Counted from the first letter of the stretch, positions 1 to 9,043 are shown. The stretch is DNA of 46,337 nt from Chthoniobacteraceae bacterium (GCA_947471505.1 CANIWM010000052.1:1-46337); one strand, 5' to 3'. Made by a program: numbers and translations. Notes: generated from the sequence alone by a model not told the origin.

Positions 1-145
1 CCTAAAAACGGCAGTTGACCCCGTTTTTGAGGCCGAAAAATAGGGTATTTTACTCTGGAAATTGCCAACTGCGGAGCAGTTGAAAATCACTCACCCGTCC
101 AAGGCTCATTTTTCTCTGAAAATCCGTTCAACTGCCGTTTTTAGG
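1..145. mobile_element. MITE-like element with 18-bp terminal inverted repeats
   Basis: The segment begins with CCTAAAAACGGCAGTTGA (1-18) and ends with its exact reverse complement (128-145). A second perfect palindrome, CAACTGC-gga-GCAGTTG, lies at 66-82 and reuses the core of the terminal repeat. There is no room for a transposase, so this is a non-autonomous element. It sits in the 3' part of the porin gene and its right end supplies that gene's last five codons and stop. A target-site duplication cannot be checked because the window starts exactly at the left end. I cannot assign an insertion-sequence family from the ends alone. Confidence 0.8.
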
Positions 146-1405
146 ATTACTCGCGCCGATGGTGCGCACGTCACGGCCTGCGGGAGTCTTCGTGCGCAGC
201 GTGGAGATGCCGTTAGCGCGGAACCAGTAGTCGCTCGTGTCGGCGAGCCAGAAGGCGTGGTAGTCGAGCGTCACGTCCACGTTTTTCGCGGGCTTGGCGC
301 TGAACGAAAGGCGGGCGTCGTGGAGGTTGCGCCAAGAGAACTCGTCAATGAATCCGTATTTCTCGTGGTTCGACGCGAAGAGGTTTTGGAACGACTCGGA
401 GCTTCCGTCGCCGGGATTTTTGTCTCCGGTGGCGTAGTTGTATTCGAGCGCGAGACGCGGCTTCCACTCCGCGCTGGTGAAGGTGTAGCCGACGTTGGTG
501 TGCGTGGCGAAGGCGCTGTGGTCGAGCTTTGTGGAGGTGCGATTGCCCGTCCACACGTCGCCAAATTGAGACGCAAACTCGGCGGTGTAGTCCCAATTTC
601 CAAACGCGCCGGGCGTGGATTTCCAGCGCGTCCCGAGCGTCGTCGTGCGCTGCGCGGGGCCGTTGCCAGCGCCGTGGGCACCGAGCTTGTTCACCGGGTC
701 GAGGTCGGGCTGGTCGTCCGATTTATCGCGATGGAGCGCGTAGAAGTCGGTCGTCTGGAAGCCTAGCGCATCGGTGGTGAGGTAGAGCCCGAAGAGATTG
801 TCGGCGGTGTCGCTGTCGTTAAACGTGTCCTCTTTAATCTGCACCGGGCGGCCCGCAAAAGCATCCAGCGTCCAGCCCTTCGCGGGTTGCCAGCGGACTT
901 TCGCGGCGTCGAAGGTGCGGCCAAAATTTGCCCACTGCGAATCCGCCAGCACGCGGCGGTCGCCGTAGCTGAGTGTCTGTCTGCCGAGCGTGAGTGTGAG
1001 CTTCGTCGGGTCGCCCAGCTCGATGTATCCTTGGCGGAGATCGAAATGATCGTCGCCTTCGTTGCCGCGCAGTCCGGGAGTGTTTACGCGGTCGGAGTCA
1101 AACTCGCGCGTGTCCTGGACTTGCGCGTAGAGCTTCAACCAAGGCGCAGGCTTCACGGCGAGGCCGATGCGCAGACGGGTGACGGCCCAAGAGTCGTCGT
1201 TGTCGTCGTTGGAGCGGTCGTCGAAGTCGCGGTTGTTGGATCTCGCCTCAAAGCGCGCTCGCGCCTCGAAGTCCAATGTGAAAAGCCCGTCGGCAAAGCT
1301 GAGTGGGTTCGGCTTTTTCACCTCGGGTTTTGTCGTTGGCGTGCCAGCAAAAGCGGACGCCGTGATGAGCAGCGCGATGCTGCCGTTGATGATGTGTGTG
1401 TTCAT
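128..1405 (-). CDS. Alginate-export-type outer-membrane porin, C-terminally truncated
   Basis: A 425-residue product with a signal peptide (about residues 1-20, ending in ASAFA) followed by a beta-barrel sequence of the alginate-export porin family, with alternating aromatic strands and patches such as LKLYAQVQD and LTLGRQTLSYGDRR. The start is the ATG two bases after the permease stop; the longer frame upstream only runs through the permease gene. Family members normally continue for several more strands and end in an aromatic residue. Here the frame runs into the inverted-repeat element after RTIGASN and ends in the element-encoded PKNGS, so the last strands are lost. The product is probably not a functional porin. 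It is the last gene of the ABC-importer operon, which suggests it once passed the importer's substrate through the outer membrane. Confidence 0.8.
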   Translation of the reverse strand: MNTHIINGSIALLITASAFAGTPTTKPEVKKPNPLSFADGLFTLDFEARARFEARSNNRDFDDRSNDDNDDSWAVTRLRIGLAVKPAPWLKLYAQVQDTREFDSDRVNTPGLRGNEGDDHFDLRQGYIELGDPTKLTLTLGRQTLSYGDRRVLADSQWANFGRTFDAAKVRWQPAKGWTLDAFAGRPVQIKEDTFNDSDTADNLFGLYLTTDALGFQTTDFYALHRDKSDDQPDLDPVNKLGAHGAGNGPAQRTTTLGTRWKSTPGAFGNWDYTAEFASQFGDVWTGNRTSTKLDHSAFATHTNVGYTFTSAEWKPRLALEYNYATGDKNPGDGSSESFQNLFASNHEKYGFIDEFSWRNLHDARLSFSAKPAKNVDVTLDYHAFWLADTSDYWFRANGISTLRTKTPAGRDVRTIGASNPKNGS

Positions 1406-1407
1406 TT

Positions 1408-2175
1408 TTAGGATTTGGAAAGGCCCCAGCGTTTGCGCAGGAAGGTTTCCCACGGGGCGAAGATGACTTTGTCGGCGGCGAAGCCGATGAAGATGATGAG
1501 CAGCATGAGGCCGACGACTTGGTCCATCGCGTGCAGCTCGCGCCCGTAGTGCAGCAGGTGGCCGAGGCCGAAGCCGCTGAGGATGGTGACGTAAATCTCC
1601 GCCGCCATGAGCGAGCGCCAGGCGAAGGCCCAGCCTTGCTTCGTGCCGCTGACGATGTGCGGCAGCGACGCCGGAGCCAGCACGCGGAACCACAGGTGAA
1701 AACCGCTGGAGCCCATCGTCTGCGCGGCCTCGCGGTAAAGCGGCGGGATTTGCCGGATGCCGTGATCGGTCGCGAGGATGACGGCCCAAAGCGTGCCCAT
1801 CACGACGATGAAAAGCATGGCCGTCTCCGTCTGCCCAAACCACAGCAGCGCCAACGGCACCCAGCAAACGGAAGGCAGCGTTTGGAGGCCAAGCGCGATG
1901 ACGCCGAGCGTATTGTGCGCGAGACGGAAGCGTGCGGTGATCATGCCCAGCGGGATCCCAAACGCGATGCCGAAGATGTAGCCAAGCGCAAGCCGCCGCA
2001 TGGTAACAAGCGTGGCGTCGAACAACTCACCAGACTTTGCTGCTTTCAATAAATACGCGCCGACAGCGGTAGGTGCGGGGATCAAAATGGAAGCGTCACC
2101 CGCGTTGCGGGCAGTGTATTCCCAGCCAGCGGCAAGCGCGGCGAAGATGGCGAGAGCGGCGATGAGATTTTTCAT
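1408..2175 (-). CDS. ABC importer permease, SsuC/TauC type
   Basis: A 255-residue inner-membrane permease of the BPD_transp_1 family. It has an N-terminal membrane segment, further hydrophobic helices and the EAA-type cytoplasmic loop near YREAAQTMGSSGFHLWFRV, with GS and the downstream LPHIVSG placed as in SsuC/TauC proteins. The ATG overlaps the stop of the upstream ATPase gene by four bases (ATGA), so the two are translationally coupled, and the porin starts two bases after its stop. The binding-protein type suggests sulfonates, taurine or a related small anion or amine, but the substrate cannot be read from the sequence. Confidence 0.92.
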   Translation of the reverse strand: MKNLIAALAIFAALAAGWEYTARNAGDASILIPAPTAVGAYLLKAAKSGELFDATLVTMRRLALGYIFGIAFGIPLGMITARFRLAHNTLGVIALGLQTLPSVCWVPLALLWFGQTETAMLFIVVMGTLWAVILATDHGIRQIPPLYREAAQTMGSSGFHLWFRVLAPASLPHIVSGTKQGWAFAWRSLMAAEIYVTILSGFGLGHLLHYGRELHAMDQVVGLMLLIIFIGFAADKVIFAPWETFLRKRWGLSKS

Positions 2176-2951
2176 ACTGCGAGAATGGTTTTCAGTTCGT
2201 TCGTGATGTCGCGAGAGAGTGCCGCCAGCGCGGTGTCGTTGAACTCGCGCGGGCGCGGCAGATCGACTTTGAACTCGTGGCGGATACGGCCTGGTCTTGG
2301 CGAAAACAGGAGAACTCGGTCTCCGAGGCAGACGGCCTCGCGGACGTTGTGCGTGACGAAGAGGATCGTCTTTTTTCGCGCAGCATGGATGCGCTGGAGA
2401 TCGCCGTAGAGCTGTTCTCGGGTCATCGCATCGAGCGCGGCGAATGGCTCATCCATGAGCAGGACGCGCGGATTTGGAGCGAGGGCTCGGGCGAGGGCGA
2501 CGCGCTGTTTCATGCCGCCGCTCAGTTCGTGGATGGCGGCACGCTCGAAGGTTTCGAGGCCCACGAGTTTGAGGTAGTAGTGCGCGACTTCGATGCGCTC
2601 TTTGTCCGTGAGTCCGGGCTTGAGCTTGAGCGGAAACATGACGTTGCCGAGCACGTCGAGCCACGGGAAAAGCGCGTGCTCTTGGAACATCACCGTGCGG
2701 TCGCGTCCGGGGCCGTTGACGGGACTTCCATCCACTTCGGCGTCGCCTGTGAATCCACGCTCCAGCCCTGCAACGATGCGGAGAAGCGTGCTTTTCCCGC
2801 AGCCGCTCGGGCCGACGAAGCAGACAAATTCGCTCTCGCCGATTTCAAGGTTGATGTCTTGCAGCGCGACGAGCTTCCCCCGGTCGCCGGTGAAGATTTT
2901 GTTCACCGCGTTGAGGCGGATTTTGGCCGGTATTTCGGTGTCTGCGGTCAT
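2172..2951 (-). CDS. ABC importer ATPase, SsuB/TauB type
   Basis: A 259-residue ATP-binding subunit that energises the neighbouring permease at the cytoplasmic face. Walker A is GPSGCGKST (47-55), the Q-loop glutamine is about residue 90, the signature is LSGGM (143-147), Walker B is VLLMDEP (163-169) and the switch histidine is about residue 201. This order and the length match nitrate/sulfonate/taurine ATPases. I chose the ATG at 2951 because it overlaps the binding-protein stop by four bases; a longer open frame upstream only reads through the binding-protein gene out of frame. All catalytic elements look intact. Confidence 0.95.
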   Translation of the reverse strand: MTADTEIPAKIRLNAVNKIFTGDRGKLVALQDINLEIGESEFVCFVGPSGCGKSTLLRIVAGLERGFTGDAEVDGSPVNGPGRDRTVMFQEHALFPWLDVLGNVMFPLKLKPGLTDKERIEVAHYYLKLVGLETFERAAIHELSGGMKQRVALARALAPNPRVLLMDEPFAALDAMTREQLYGDLQRIHAARKKTILFVTHNVREAVCLGDRVLLFSPRPGRIRHEFKVDLPRPREFNDTALAALSRDITNELKTILAV

Positions 2952-3928
2952 GGTTTTACGAAGAGATTGGTCAGGTCTGCTTTCTCCGGCAGCAGACCGA
3001 CAGCGGCAGCGTCGTTCATCGCGGCCTCGAAGTCTTTGCGGTCGAGCGCGGTGGTGAATTTCAGGCGCGGCCACGCGTGGTCTAGCAGCTCGGCTGGGAT
3101 CGCGCGGGTGGTGGCTTTTTCCAGCGCAGCAGATACGGTCGCCTTTGCAAATGCAGGCTCGGCGGTGATTTTCGCGGTGAGCGATTCGTGCGCTGCGACG
3201 AGCTTTTTCAAAAGGTCGGCCTTATCCGTGAGCGCACGTTTGCTGGTGGCGAGGAGCGTGATGAATGTGTCGTCTTGCGCGATGAGTCGCTCGGCTTTTC
3301 CCTCCAGCTCCAAGCGCGAAACCCATGGCTCGACCGTCCAGACGGCGTCCAGTTCCTTGCGCTTGAAGAGGTCGAGTTGGTCGGGGTTTTGCGTGGGGAT
3401 GACGAAGGCATCGCCGCCGCTCGCCGTGATGTTCAGCCCGCCCGCTTTCAGCCAAGCGCGGGCGGCTACGTCTTGCGTGTTGCCGAGCTGTGGAGTTGCG
3501 ATTTTTTTGCCCCGAAAGTCGGCGGGCGTTTTCAGTCCGCTGCCGGGCTGGATGACGAGCGCGACGCCGCCCCGCGCAGCTCCGGCGAGCACGCGGATGT
3601 TCGTGCCTTTCGTGCGGATGTAGCCGTTGAGCACTGGATTCGGGCCGACGTAGGTGGCGTCAATGGAGCCCGCGAGCAGTGCCTCGATGGCGCTCGGGCC
3701 GGCGTTGAACGGCACCCATTCGATGCGTGCGCCCGTGGCTTTTTCAAAGACGCCCTCCGCGCCTTTGGTGAGCGTGTCGTGGTAGGCGACGAGGGCTTGA
3801 GCGTGCGTGATATTGGGGAAGAACCCAATCCTCAGCACGGGCTGGCCGGGCGTGGATGGGTCTTTTTTCCCGCAGCCTGCGAGTGCAAGTGCGAGTGCTG
3901 TGGATACGATAAAGTTGCGACGATTCAT
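2948..3928 (-). CDS. Substrate-binding lipoprotein, SsuA/NMT1-like
   Basis: A 326-residue periplasmic binding protein. The N-terminus MNRRNFIVSTALALALAGC has a lipobox (LAGC, cysteine 19), so it is probably a membrane-anchored lipoprotein. The mature part shows the family's early strand LRIGFFPNITHAQAL, the ligand-region SIDATYVGPNP and the later DAVWTVEPW, typical of SsuA/ThiY/NMT1-like proteins. It is the first gene of the operon and overlaps the ATPase gene by four bases. It should capture the ligand and deliver it to the permease. Sulfonate or taurine is the usual ligand class, but nitrate- and pyrimidine-binding relatives share the fold. Confidence 0.9.
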   Translation of the reverse strand: MNRRNFIVSTALALALAGCGKKDPSTPGQPVLRIGFFPNITHAQALVAYHDTLTKGAEGVFEKATGARIEWVPFNAGPSAIEALLAGSIDATYVGPNPVLNGYIRTKGTNIRVLAGAARGGVALVIQPGSGLKTPADFRGKKIATPQLGNTQDVAARAWLKAGGLNITASGGDAFVIPTQNPDQLDLFKRKELDAVWTVEPWVSRLELEGKAERLIAQDDTFITLLATSKRALTDKADLLKKLVAAHESLTAKITAEPAFAKATVSAALEKATTRAIPAELLDHAWPRLKFTTALDRKDFEAAMNDAAAVGLLPEKADLTNLFVKP

Positions 3929-3985
3929 TGTTTGTTTTTTATGCGCTCCGGCTGCCGTGTGGCGTCCCCCTCTGCGCGGTCTTTT

Positions 3986-4537
3986 TTAGATGTGAAACTC
4001 CGGCTCCGCTGGTGGCGGTGGCGTCTGCGCGGCCACTTTGGCGCGCGTGGAGAGATTGAGATGGCGGATCAGCTCCACCACGGGCGGCAGCAGTCCGTCT
4101 CGGCGGAGGTGCTGGAGCGTGACCTCCGCGAGGTGCGCGAGGCTGTAGCGGTCGAGCACGTTCGAGATGGCGTTGCGAACGTCCATCATCACGAGCCGCA
4201 GGCCACAGTGCTCTTCATCGGGGCACGAGCATCGTTCGTAGGCCGTCACGCTGGCGCAGCCGATGGGCGCGAGTGGGCCATCGAGAAAGCGAACGATGTC
4301 GCCGATCATGATGTCCGCCGCCGGTTTCGCGAGCGAGTAGCCGCCGTATTTTCCCCGCGTGCTGGCAAGGAAGCCGCCCTGCCGCAGATCAATGAGGATT
4401 TGCTCCAAAAATGTGGCCGGGATGCGCTGCGCCTCCGCGAGCGCCGTGAGGGGCACGAGCGGACGGTCCAGCGCATGGGCCATTGTCAGGTCCAGCAGTG
4501 CTCGAAGTGCGTATTCGCCTCGTTTTGAAAGTCTCAT
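3986..4537 (-). CDS. Rrf2-family transcriptional regulator with cysteine cluster
   Basis: A 183-residue regulator. The N-terminus MRLSKRGEYALRALLDLT and the wing RGKYGGYSLAKP (about 61-72) are typical of the Rrf2 winged helix-turn-helix. The middle carries cysteines at 94, 103, 105 and 111, in the region where IscR and relatives bind an iron-sulfur cluster; the spacing is not identical to IscR. The tail is long and proline-rich (PPPPAEPEF). It lies 57 bp upstream of the binding-protein gene on the same strand, and Rrf2 proteins often regulate sulfur or Fe-S genes, so control of the downstream importer and of itself is a reasonable inference. Confidence 0.9.
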   Translation of the reverse strand: MRLSKRGEYALRALLDLTMAHALDRPLVPLTALAEAQRIPATFLEQILIDLRQGGFLASTRGKYGGYSLAKPAADIMIGDIVRFLDGPLAPIGCASVTAYERCSCPDEEHCGLRLVMMDVRNAISNVLDRYSLAHLAEVTLQHLRRDGLLPPVVELIRHLNLSTRAKVAAQTPPPPAEPEFHI

Positions 4538-4541
4538 GTCT

Positions 4542-4566
4542 ATTCCCTATTAAATTACATGGGATT
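4542..4566. promoter_or_regulatory. Possible Rrf2 operator: AT-rich inverted repeat
   Basis: ATTCCC (4542-4547) faces GGGATT (4561-4566) across a 13-bp A/T-rich spacer, an interrupted near-palindrome in otherwise GC-rich DNA. It begins five bases upstream of the Rrf2 start codon and lies between that gene and the divergent pyrG. Rrf2 regulators bind interrupted AT-rich palindromes of about this size and often repress themselves. The assignment is positional inference only. Confidence 0.4.
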
Positions 4567-4758
4567 AAAGTAAACGGCTTTGCGAACAGAACGATATTTA
4601 TCTGTTGTGGCGATTTCGTGACACGCCACGCTGGACTAAGCTGCGCGCTTTGCGGTATCGAGTGCATCGCCAATACGGACCGGGCTTTTAAGGGCTTGGC
4701 GGGAGATATTCACAGCCCGTCCGACAGCCGGTTCCTTTACTTTTTCCGACCTACTTTC

Positions 4759-6360
4759 ATGAAATATATTTTTGTCACCGGCGGTGTTGTCAGTTCCTTG
4801 GGTAAGGGGCTTGCGGCGGCGTCTCTCGGTACGTTGCTGGAGCATCGCGGGCTCAAAGTCACCATGCAGAAGCTCGACCCTTATCTCAACGTGGACCCCG
4901 GCACGATGAACCCGTTCGAGCACGGCGAGGTGTATGTCCTCGACGACGGCGCGGAGTGCGACCTCGACCTCGGGCACTACGAGCGGTTCACGCGCGGCGT
5001 GCTCACGCAGGGCAACAGCTCCTCCAGCGGGCAGGTGTATGAGTCCGTCATCAAAAACGAGCGCAAGGGCAAGTATCTCGGCAAGACCGTGCAAGTCATC
5101 CCGCACATCACGAACGAGATCAAACGCCGCATCCTCGCGCTCGGCGTGGAGCAGCCGTGCGACGTGCTCATCACCGAAATCGGCGGCACTGTCGGCGACA
5201 TCGAGGGGCTGCCATTTCTCGAAGCGATCCGGCAATTTATCCAGGACGTAGGCTTGGAAAATGTGCTCATCATGCACGTCACCCTCGTCCCTTTCATCAA
5301 AGCCGCGGGCGAGCTGAAAACAAAGCCCAGCCAGCAAAGCATCGCCAAGCTGCGCGAGATCGGCCTGCACCCAGACATCCTCCTTTGCCGCACCGAGCAC
5401 AAGCTGCCAGACGATGTAAAAGAGAAGCTCTCCACGTATTGCAACGTGCCCATTGAGGCCGTGATCGAGGGACGCGACATCGAGGACACCATCTACCGCG
5501 CGCCGCTCTTGCTCCAGCAGGAGCAGCTCGACGAGGTCGTCTGCAAGCGGCTCGGCATCGTCGCCCCGGTCGCAGACATGGGGGATTGGGAGCGCTTCGT
5601 CACCCGCATCGTGAACCCGAAAAAGCGCGTGCGCATCGCCATCGTCGGCAAATATCTGGAGCACAAAGACGCCTACAAGAGCATCTTCGAATCGCTTCGC
5701 CACGCAGGCGCGGCGCTCGACTCCGAGATCGAGATCGAGGAAGTGGACGCGGAAGTTTTGGAGAAAGAAAACCCCGCCCTGCATCTCCACGATGTCGCCG
5801 GAATCCTCGTCCCTGGCGGCTTCGGCGAGCGCGGCACGGAGGGCAAAATCAAAGCCGCACAATACGCCCGCGAGAACAATGTGCCGTATCTCGGCCTGTG
5901 TCTCGGGATGCAAATCGCGACCATCGAGTTCGCCCGCAACGTCCTCGGCCTCGCCGGAGCGAACAGCACGGAGTTTGACAAAAAATCGCCGCATCCCGTC
6001 ATCCATCTCCTCCCCGGCCAGCGCGAGCTGAAGGGCAAAGGCGCGAATATGCGGCTCGGCACATGGCCCACCGTCATCAAAGAAGGCACCCGCGCGATGC
6101 TCGCCTACCAAGTGCCCGCCATCCGCGAGCGGCACCGGCACCGCTACGAGTTTAACCAAGACTACCGCGCGCAGATGGAAGCGGCGGGCTTCACCATCGC
6201 TGGCACATCGCCCGAGGGCGACCTCGTCGAGCTGATCGAACTGCGCGACCACCCGTGGTATCTCGCCTGCCAGTATCACCCGGAGTTTCAGAGCAAACCG
6301 AACCAGCCGCACGCGCTGTTCAAAGGCTTCATCGGCGCGGCGCTCGGGCACCAACGGTGA
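4759..6360 (+). CDS. pyrG: CTP synthase
   Basis: A 533-residue enzyme that converts UTP to CTP using ATP and glutamine, the last step of pyrimidine nucleotide synthesis. The N-terminal amidoligase domain begins [18 protein letters not shown] with the nucleotide-binding loop. The C-terminal class I glutamine amidotransferase domain has the nucleophile in GLCLGMQ (Cys381) and the catalytic His507 and Glu509 in YHPEF. Length and residue positions match the E. coli enzyme closely. The ATG at 4759 is chosen because the family begins at this motif; the open frame upstream lacks similarity. The stop overlaps the GTG of fdhD, so the two are coupled. Confidence 0.98.
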   Translation: MKYIFVTGGVVSSLGKGLAAASLGTLLEHRGLKVTMQKLDPYLNVDPGTMNPFEHGEVYVLDDGAECDLDLGHYERFTRGVLTQGNSSSSGQVYESVIKNERKGKYLGKTVQVIPHITNEIKRRILALGVEQPCDVLITEIGGTVGDIEGLPFLEAIRQFIQDVGLENVLIMHVTLVPFIKAAGELKTKPSQQSIAKLREIGLHPDILLCRTEHKLPDDVKEKLSTYCNVPIEAVIEGRDIEDTIYRAPLLLQQEQLDEVVCKRLGIVAPVADMGDWERFVTRIVNPKKRVRIAIVGKYLEHKDAYKSIFESLRHAGAALDSEIEIEEVDAEVLEKENPALHLHDVAGILVPGGFGERGTEGKIKAAQYARENNVPYLGLCLGMQIATIEFARNVLGLAGANSTEFDKKSPHPVIHLLPGQRELKGKGANMRLGTWPTVIKEGTRAMLAYQVPAIRERHRHRYEFNQDYRAQMEAAGFTIAGTSPEGDLVELIELRDHPWYLACQYHPEFQSKPNQPHALFKGFIGAALGHQR

Positions 6361-7142
6361 ACGTAGAAATCCTCCGCTTCGAAGACGGTCAGCCCTCCGG
6401 CTCCCGGCCCGATGAAGTCACCGAGGAAGCACCGCTCGAACTCCGCGTAGAAGGCCAGCCGCTCGCCGTCGCCATGCGCACGCCGGGCCAAGACCGCGAG
6501 CTGGCTGCGGGCTGGCTGCTCAGCGAAGGAATCATCCGCAGCGCCGACGACCTCACCGACCTCGTCGAGCACGACGCGATGGTGGATGCCATGCTCCGCA
6601 GCCCCGCAGCGTTCAGCGCCGCCCAGCACAAGCGCGCCGTCCTTTCCAACTCCAGTTGCGGCCTCTGCGGAGTTGCCACCGTCGGGCAAGTCCTGCGCGA
6701 TTTCCCGCCCATCACTTCCTCCATTAAAGTCACCGCCAGCGTCCTCCACACACTGCCCGCGAAGCTCGGGGAAAACCAGCCCGTCTTCCGCCGCACCGGC
6801 GGCCTCCACGCCTGCGCGCTCTTTTCCACCAACGGCAACTTGCTCGCCATCCGCGAAGACGTAGGCCGCCACAACGCCCTCGATAAACTCCTCGGCTGGG
6901 CGCTCCTCGCCCGCATCCCCGTCACGGATTGCGTCCTCATGCTCAGCGGGCGCGTCTCGTTCGAGATGGCGCAAAAAGCCCTCGCTGCCGGCATCGCCAT
7001 CATCGCCGCCATCGGCGCACCCAGCTCCCTCGCCGTCGAGCTTTCCACCGCCAGCCGCCAGACCCTCATCGCCTTCCTCAAAGCGCGTTCGTTCAACTGC
7101 TACTGCGGCGCGGAGCGGATTCCAGCGGACGAGATTCCATGA
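6357..7142 (+). CDS. fdhD: Formate dehydrogenase accessory sulfurtransferase FdhD
   Basis: A 261-residue FdhD homologue. The family passes sulfur to the molybdenum or tungsten bis-MGD cofactor before insertion into formate dehydrogenase. The key SSCGLCG motif is present with cysteines 101 and 104, corresponding to the mobile cysteine loop of E. coli FdhD, followed by the conserved TGGLHAC and REDVGRHNALDK stretches. The start is a GTG at 6357 that overlaps the pyrG stop (GTGA); an ATG further upstream lies inside pyrG and is not needed. No formate dehydrogenase gene is in the window, so the client enzyme must be elsewhere. Confidence 0.95.
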   Translation: MNVEILRFEDGQPSGSRPDEVTEEAPLELRVEGQPLAVAMRTPGQDRELAAGWLLSEGIIRSADDLTDLVEHDAMVDAMLRSPAAFSAAQHKRAVLSNSSCGLCGVATVGQVLRDFPPITSSIKVTASVLHTLPAKLGENQPVFRRTGGLHACALFSTNGNLLAIREDVGRHNALDKLLGWALLARIPVTDCVLMLSGRVSFEMAQKALAAGIAIIAAIGAPSSLAVELSTASRQTLIAFLKARSFNCYCGAERIPADEIP

Positions 7143-7189
7143 TGTCGCCATTGTAGGATGGCACTGGAAACGCTTACGTCCGCGCTCTT

Positions 7190-9043
7190 ATGTGCGGAAT
7201 TGTTGGATACATCGGAAAGAACGACGCGGTGCCTGTGCTACTCGACGGGCTGAGGCGGCTGGAATATCGCGGGTATGACTCCGCCGGAATCGCCACGCTG
7301 GCGGATGGGCGCATCCAAGTGCGCAAGAAAGTCGGGCGCATCGCGAACCTCGCCGCCCTGCTCGCGGAGTCGCCGATGAGCGGGCACGTCGGCATCTCGC
7401 ACACGCGCTGGGCCACGCATGGCGGCGTGACGGACGACAACGCGCACCCGCATTCCGACCAAAGCGGGCGGCTCTTCATCTGCCACAACGGCGTCATCGA
7501 AAACTACGGCACTCTCCGCGATCAGCTCATCAGCGAAGGACACGAGTTCAAAGGGCAGACCGATACCGAAGTCCTCGCGCATCTCATCGGCAAACACTAC
7601 GACGCCCTCCCCGGCGAGCCCGGCAGTGCGCGGCTCGTCACCGCGCTGCGGGAGGCTCTCACGCATGTCGTCGGCACTTACGGCATCATCCTCATGCACG
7701 CCGACGCACCCGACGTCATCATCGGCGCGCGGCGCGGTTCGCCGCTCGTGCTCGGCGTGGGGAAAGGGGAAAACTTCTTCGCCAGCGACGTGAGCGCAAT
7801 CGTCGCCCACACGCAGCAAGCCGTCTATTTGAAGGACTTCGACATCGCCGTGCTCGGCGCGGACGACTTTGAAATCACGTCGCTGCTCGGCGGTGCGAGT
7901 GGCTACGAAGTGTCAAAGGTGGAGTTCTCCGCCGAAGACGTGAGCCTCGGCGAATACCCCCACTACATGCTCAAAGAAATCTACGAGCAACCCGAGACGA
8001 TCCGCGACGCCATGCGCGGTCGCCTTTCCCGCGAGGATGCCACCGCCAAGCTCGGCGGGCTCGGCATGACGGCGGCAGAGCTGCGCAACATCGACCGCAT
8101 CATCCTCACCGGCTGCGGCACCGCGGCGCACGCGGCGATGTGCGGCGAGTATATTATCGAGGCGCTCGCGCACATCCCCGTGGAGGTCGAGTTCGCCAGC
8201 GAGTTCCGCTACCGCCAGCTTCCGCTGCCCAAGAACACGCTCGTCTTTTGCATCAGCCAAAGCGGCGAGACTGCCGATACGCTCGCAGCCCTCCGCGAAG
8301 CACAGCGCAAAGGTCTGCGCACGCTCGGCATCTGCAACAACGTCGCCAGCACCATCGCCCGCGAGAGCGACGGCGGCGCTTACATGCACGCAGGGCCGGA
8401 GATTGGCGTCGCCGCCACGAAGTCGTTCACCTCGCAAGTCACCATCCTCACGCTCATCGCGCTGCTGCTCGGTCGCATTCGGCATCTCAGCACGACGGAG
8501 GGAATGCGCATCATTGATGAACTGGAGGCGCTGCCGGGAAAAATCGCGCGCATTTTAGAGCAGAGCGAACACATCCGCCGCATCGCGGAAAAATACGCGG
8601 GCTCGCAAGCGATGATGTTCCTCGGGCGGCAGTTCAATTACCCCATCGCCCTCGAAGGCGCGCTGAAGATGAAAGAGATCAGCTACATCCACGCAAGCGG
8701 CCACCCGAGCGCGGAGCTAAAGCACGGCATCATCGCCCTCATCACGCCCGAACTGCCCACCGTCGTCATCGCGCCGCACGACTCCGTCTTCGAGAAAAAC
8801 GTCAGCAACATCGAAGAGGTCCGTGCCCGCAAAGGCCCCATCATCGCCATCGGAACCGAGGGCCACGAAGAAGCGCTGCGCCGCGTCGCCGACGACATCA
8901 TCACCATCCCCGCGTGCCCTGATTATCTCTCGCCCATCCTCACCGCCATCCCGCTCCAACTGCTCGCCTACCACACCGCCGTGAAGCTCGGCTGCGACGT
9001 GGATAAACCGCGCAATCTCGCGAAGAGCGTGACGGTGGAGTAG
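7190..9043 (+). CDS. glmS: Glutamine-fructose-6-phosphate aminotransferase
   Basis: A 617-residue enzyme making glucosamine-6-phosphate from fructose-6-phosphate and glutamine, the entry to peptidoglycan and LPS amino sugars. After Met removal the N-terminal Cys (MCGIVGYIG) is the glutaminase nucleophile. HTRWATHG and the HNGVIENY stretch follow. The isomerase half contains two SIS domains, with CGTAAHA, SQSGETADT and the sugar-site SGHPSAELKHG, and the family's C-terminal ending KPRNLAKSVTVE is intact. It starts 47 bp after fdhD on the same strand. I see no glmS ribozyme in that gap, which is far too short for one. Confidence 0.98.
   Translation: MCGIVGYIGKNDAVPVLLDGLRRLEYRGYDSAGIATLADGRIQVRKKVGRIANLAALLAESPMSGHVGISHTRWATHGGVTDDNAHPHSDQSGRLFICHNGVIENYGTLRDQLISEGHEFKGQTDTEVLAHLIGKHYDALPGEPGSARLVTALREALTHVVGTYGIILMHADAPDVIIGARRGSPLVLGVGKGENFFASDVSAIVAHTQQAVYLKDFDIAVLGADDFEITSLLGGASGYEVSKVEFSAEDVSLGEYPHYMLKEIYEQPETIRDAMRGRLSREDATAKLGGLGMTAAELRNIDRIILTGCGTAAHAAMCGEYIIEALAHIPVEVEFASEFRYRQLPLPKNTLVFCISQSGETADTLAALREAQRKGLRTLGICNNVASTIARESDGGAYMHAGPEIGVAATKSFTSQVTILTLIALLLGRIRHLSTTEGMRIIDELEALPGKIARILEQSEHIRRIAEKYAGSQAMMFLGRQFNYPIALEGALKMKEISYIHASGHPSAELKHGIIALITPELPTVVIAPHDSVFEKNVSNIEEVRARKGPIIAIGTEGHEEALRRVADDIITIPACPDYLSPILTAIPLQLLAYHTAVKLGCDVDKPRNLAKSVTVE

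Noticed and set aside
4636-6354. Long open frame (572 codons) antisense to pyrG
   Set aside because: It mirrors a GC-rich, well-conserved gene and encodes a low-complexity Val/Ala/Arg-rich sequence with no family features.
7143-7189. glmS ribozyme
   Set aside because: The gap before glmS is only 47 bp and lacks the ribozyme's conserved core.
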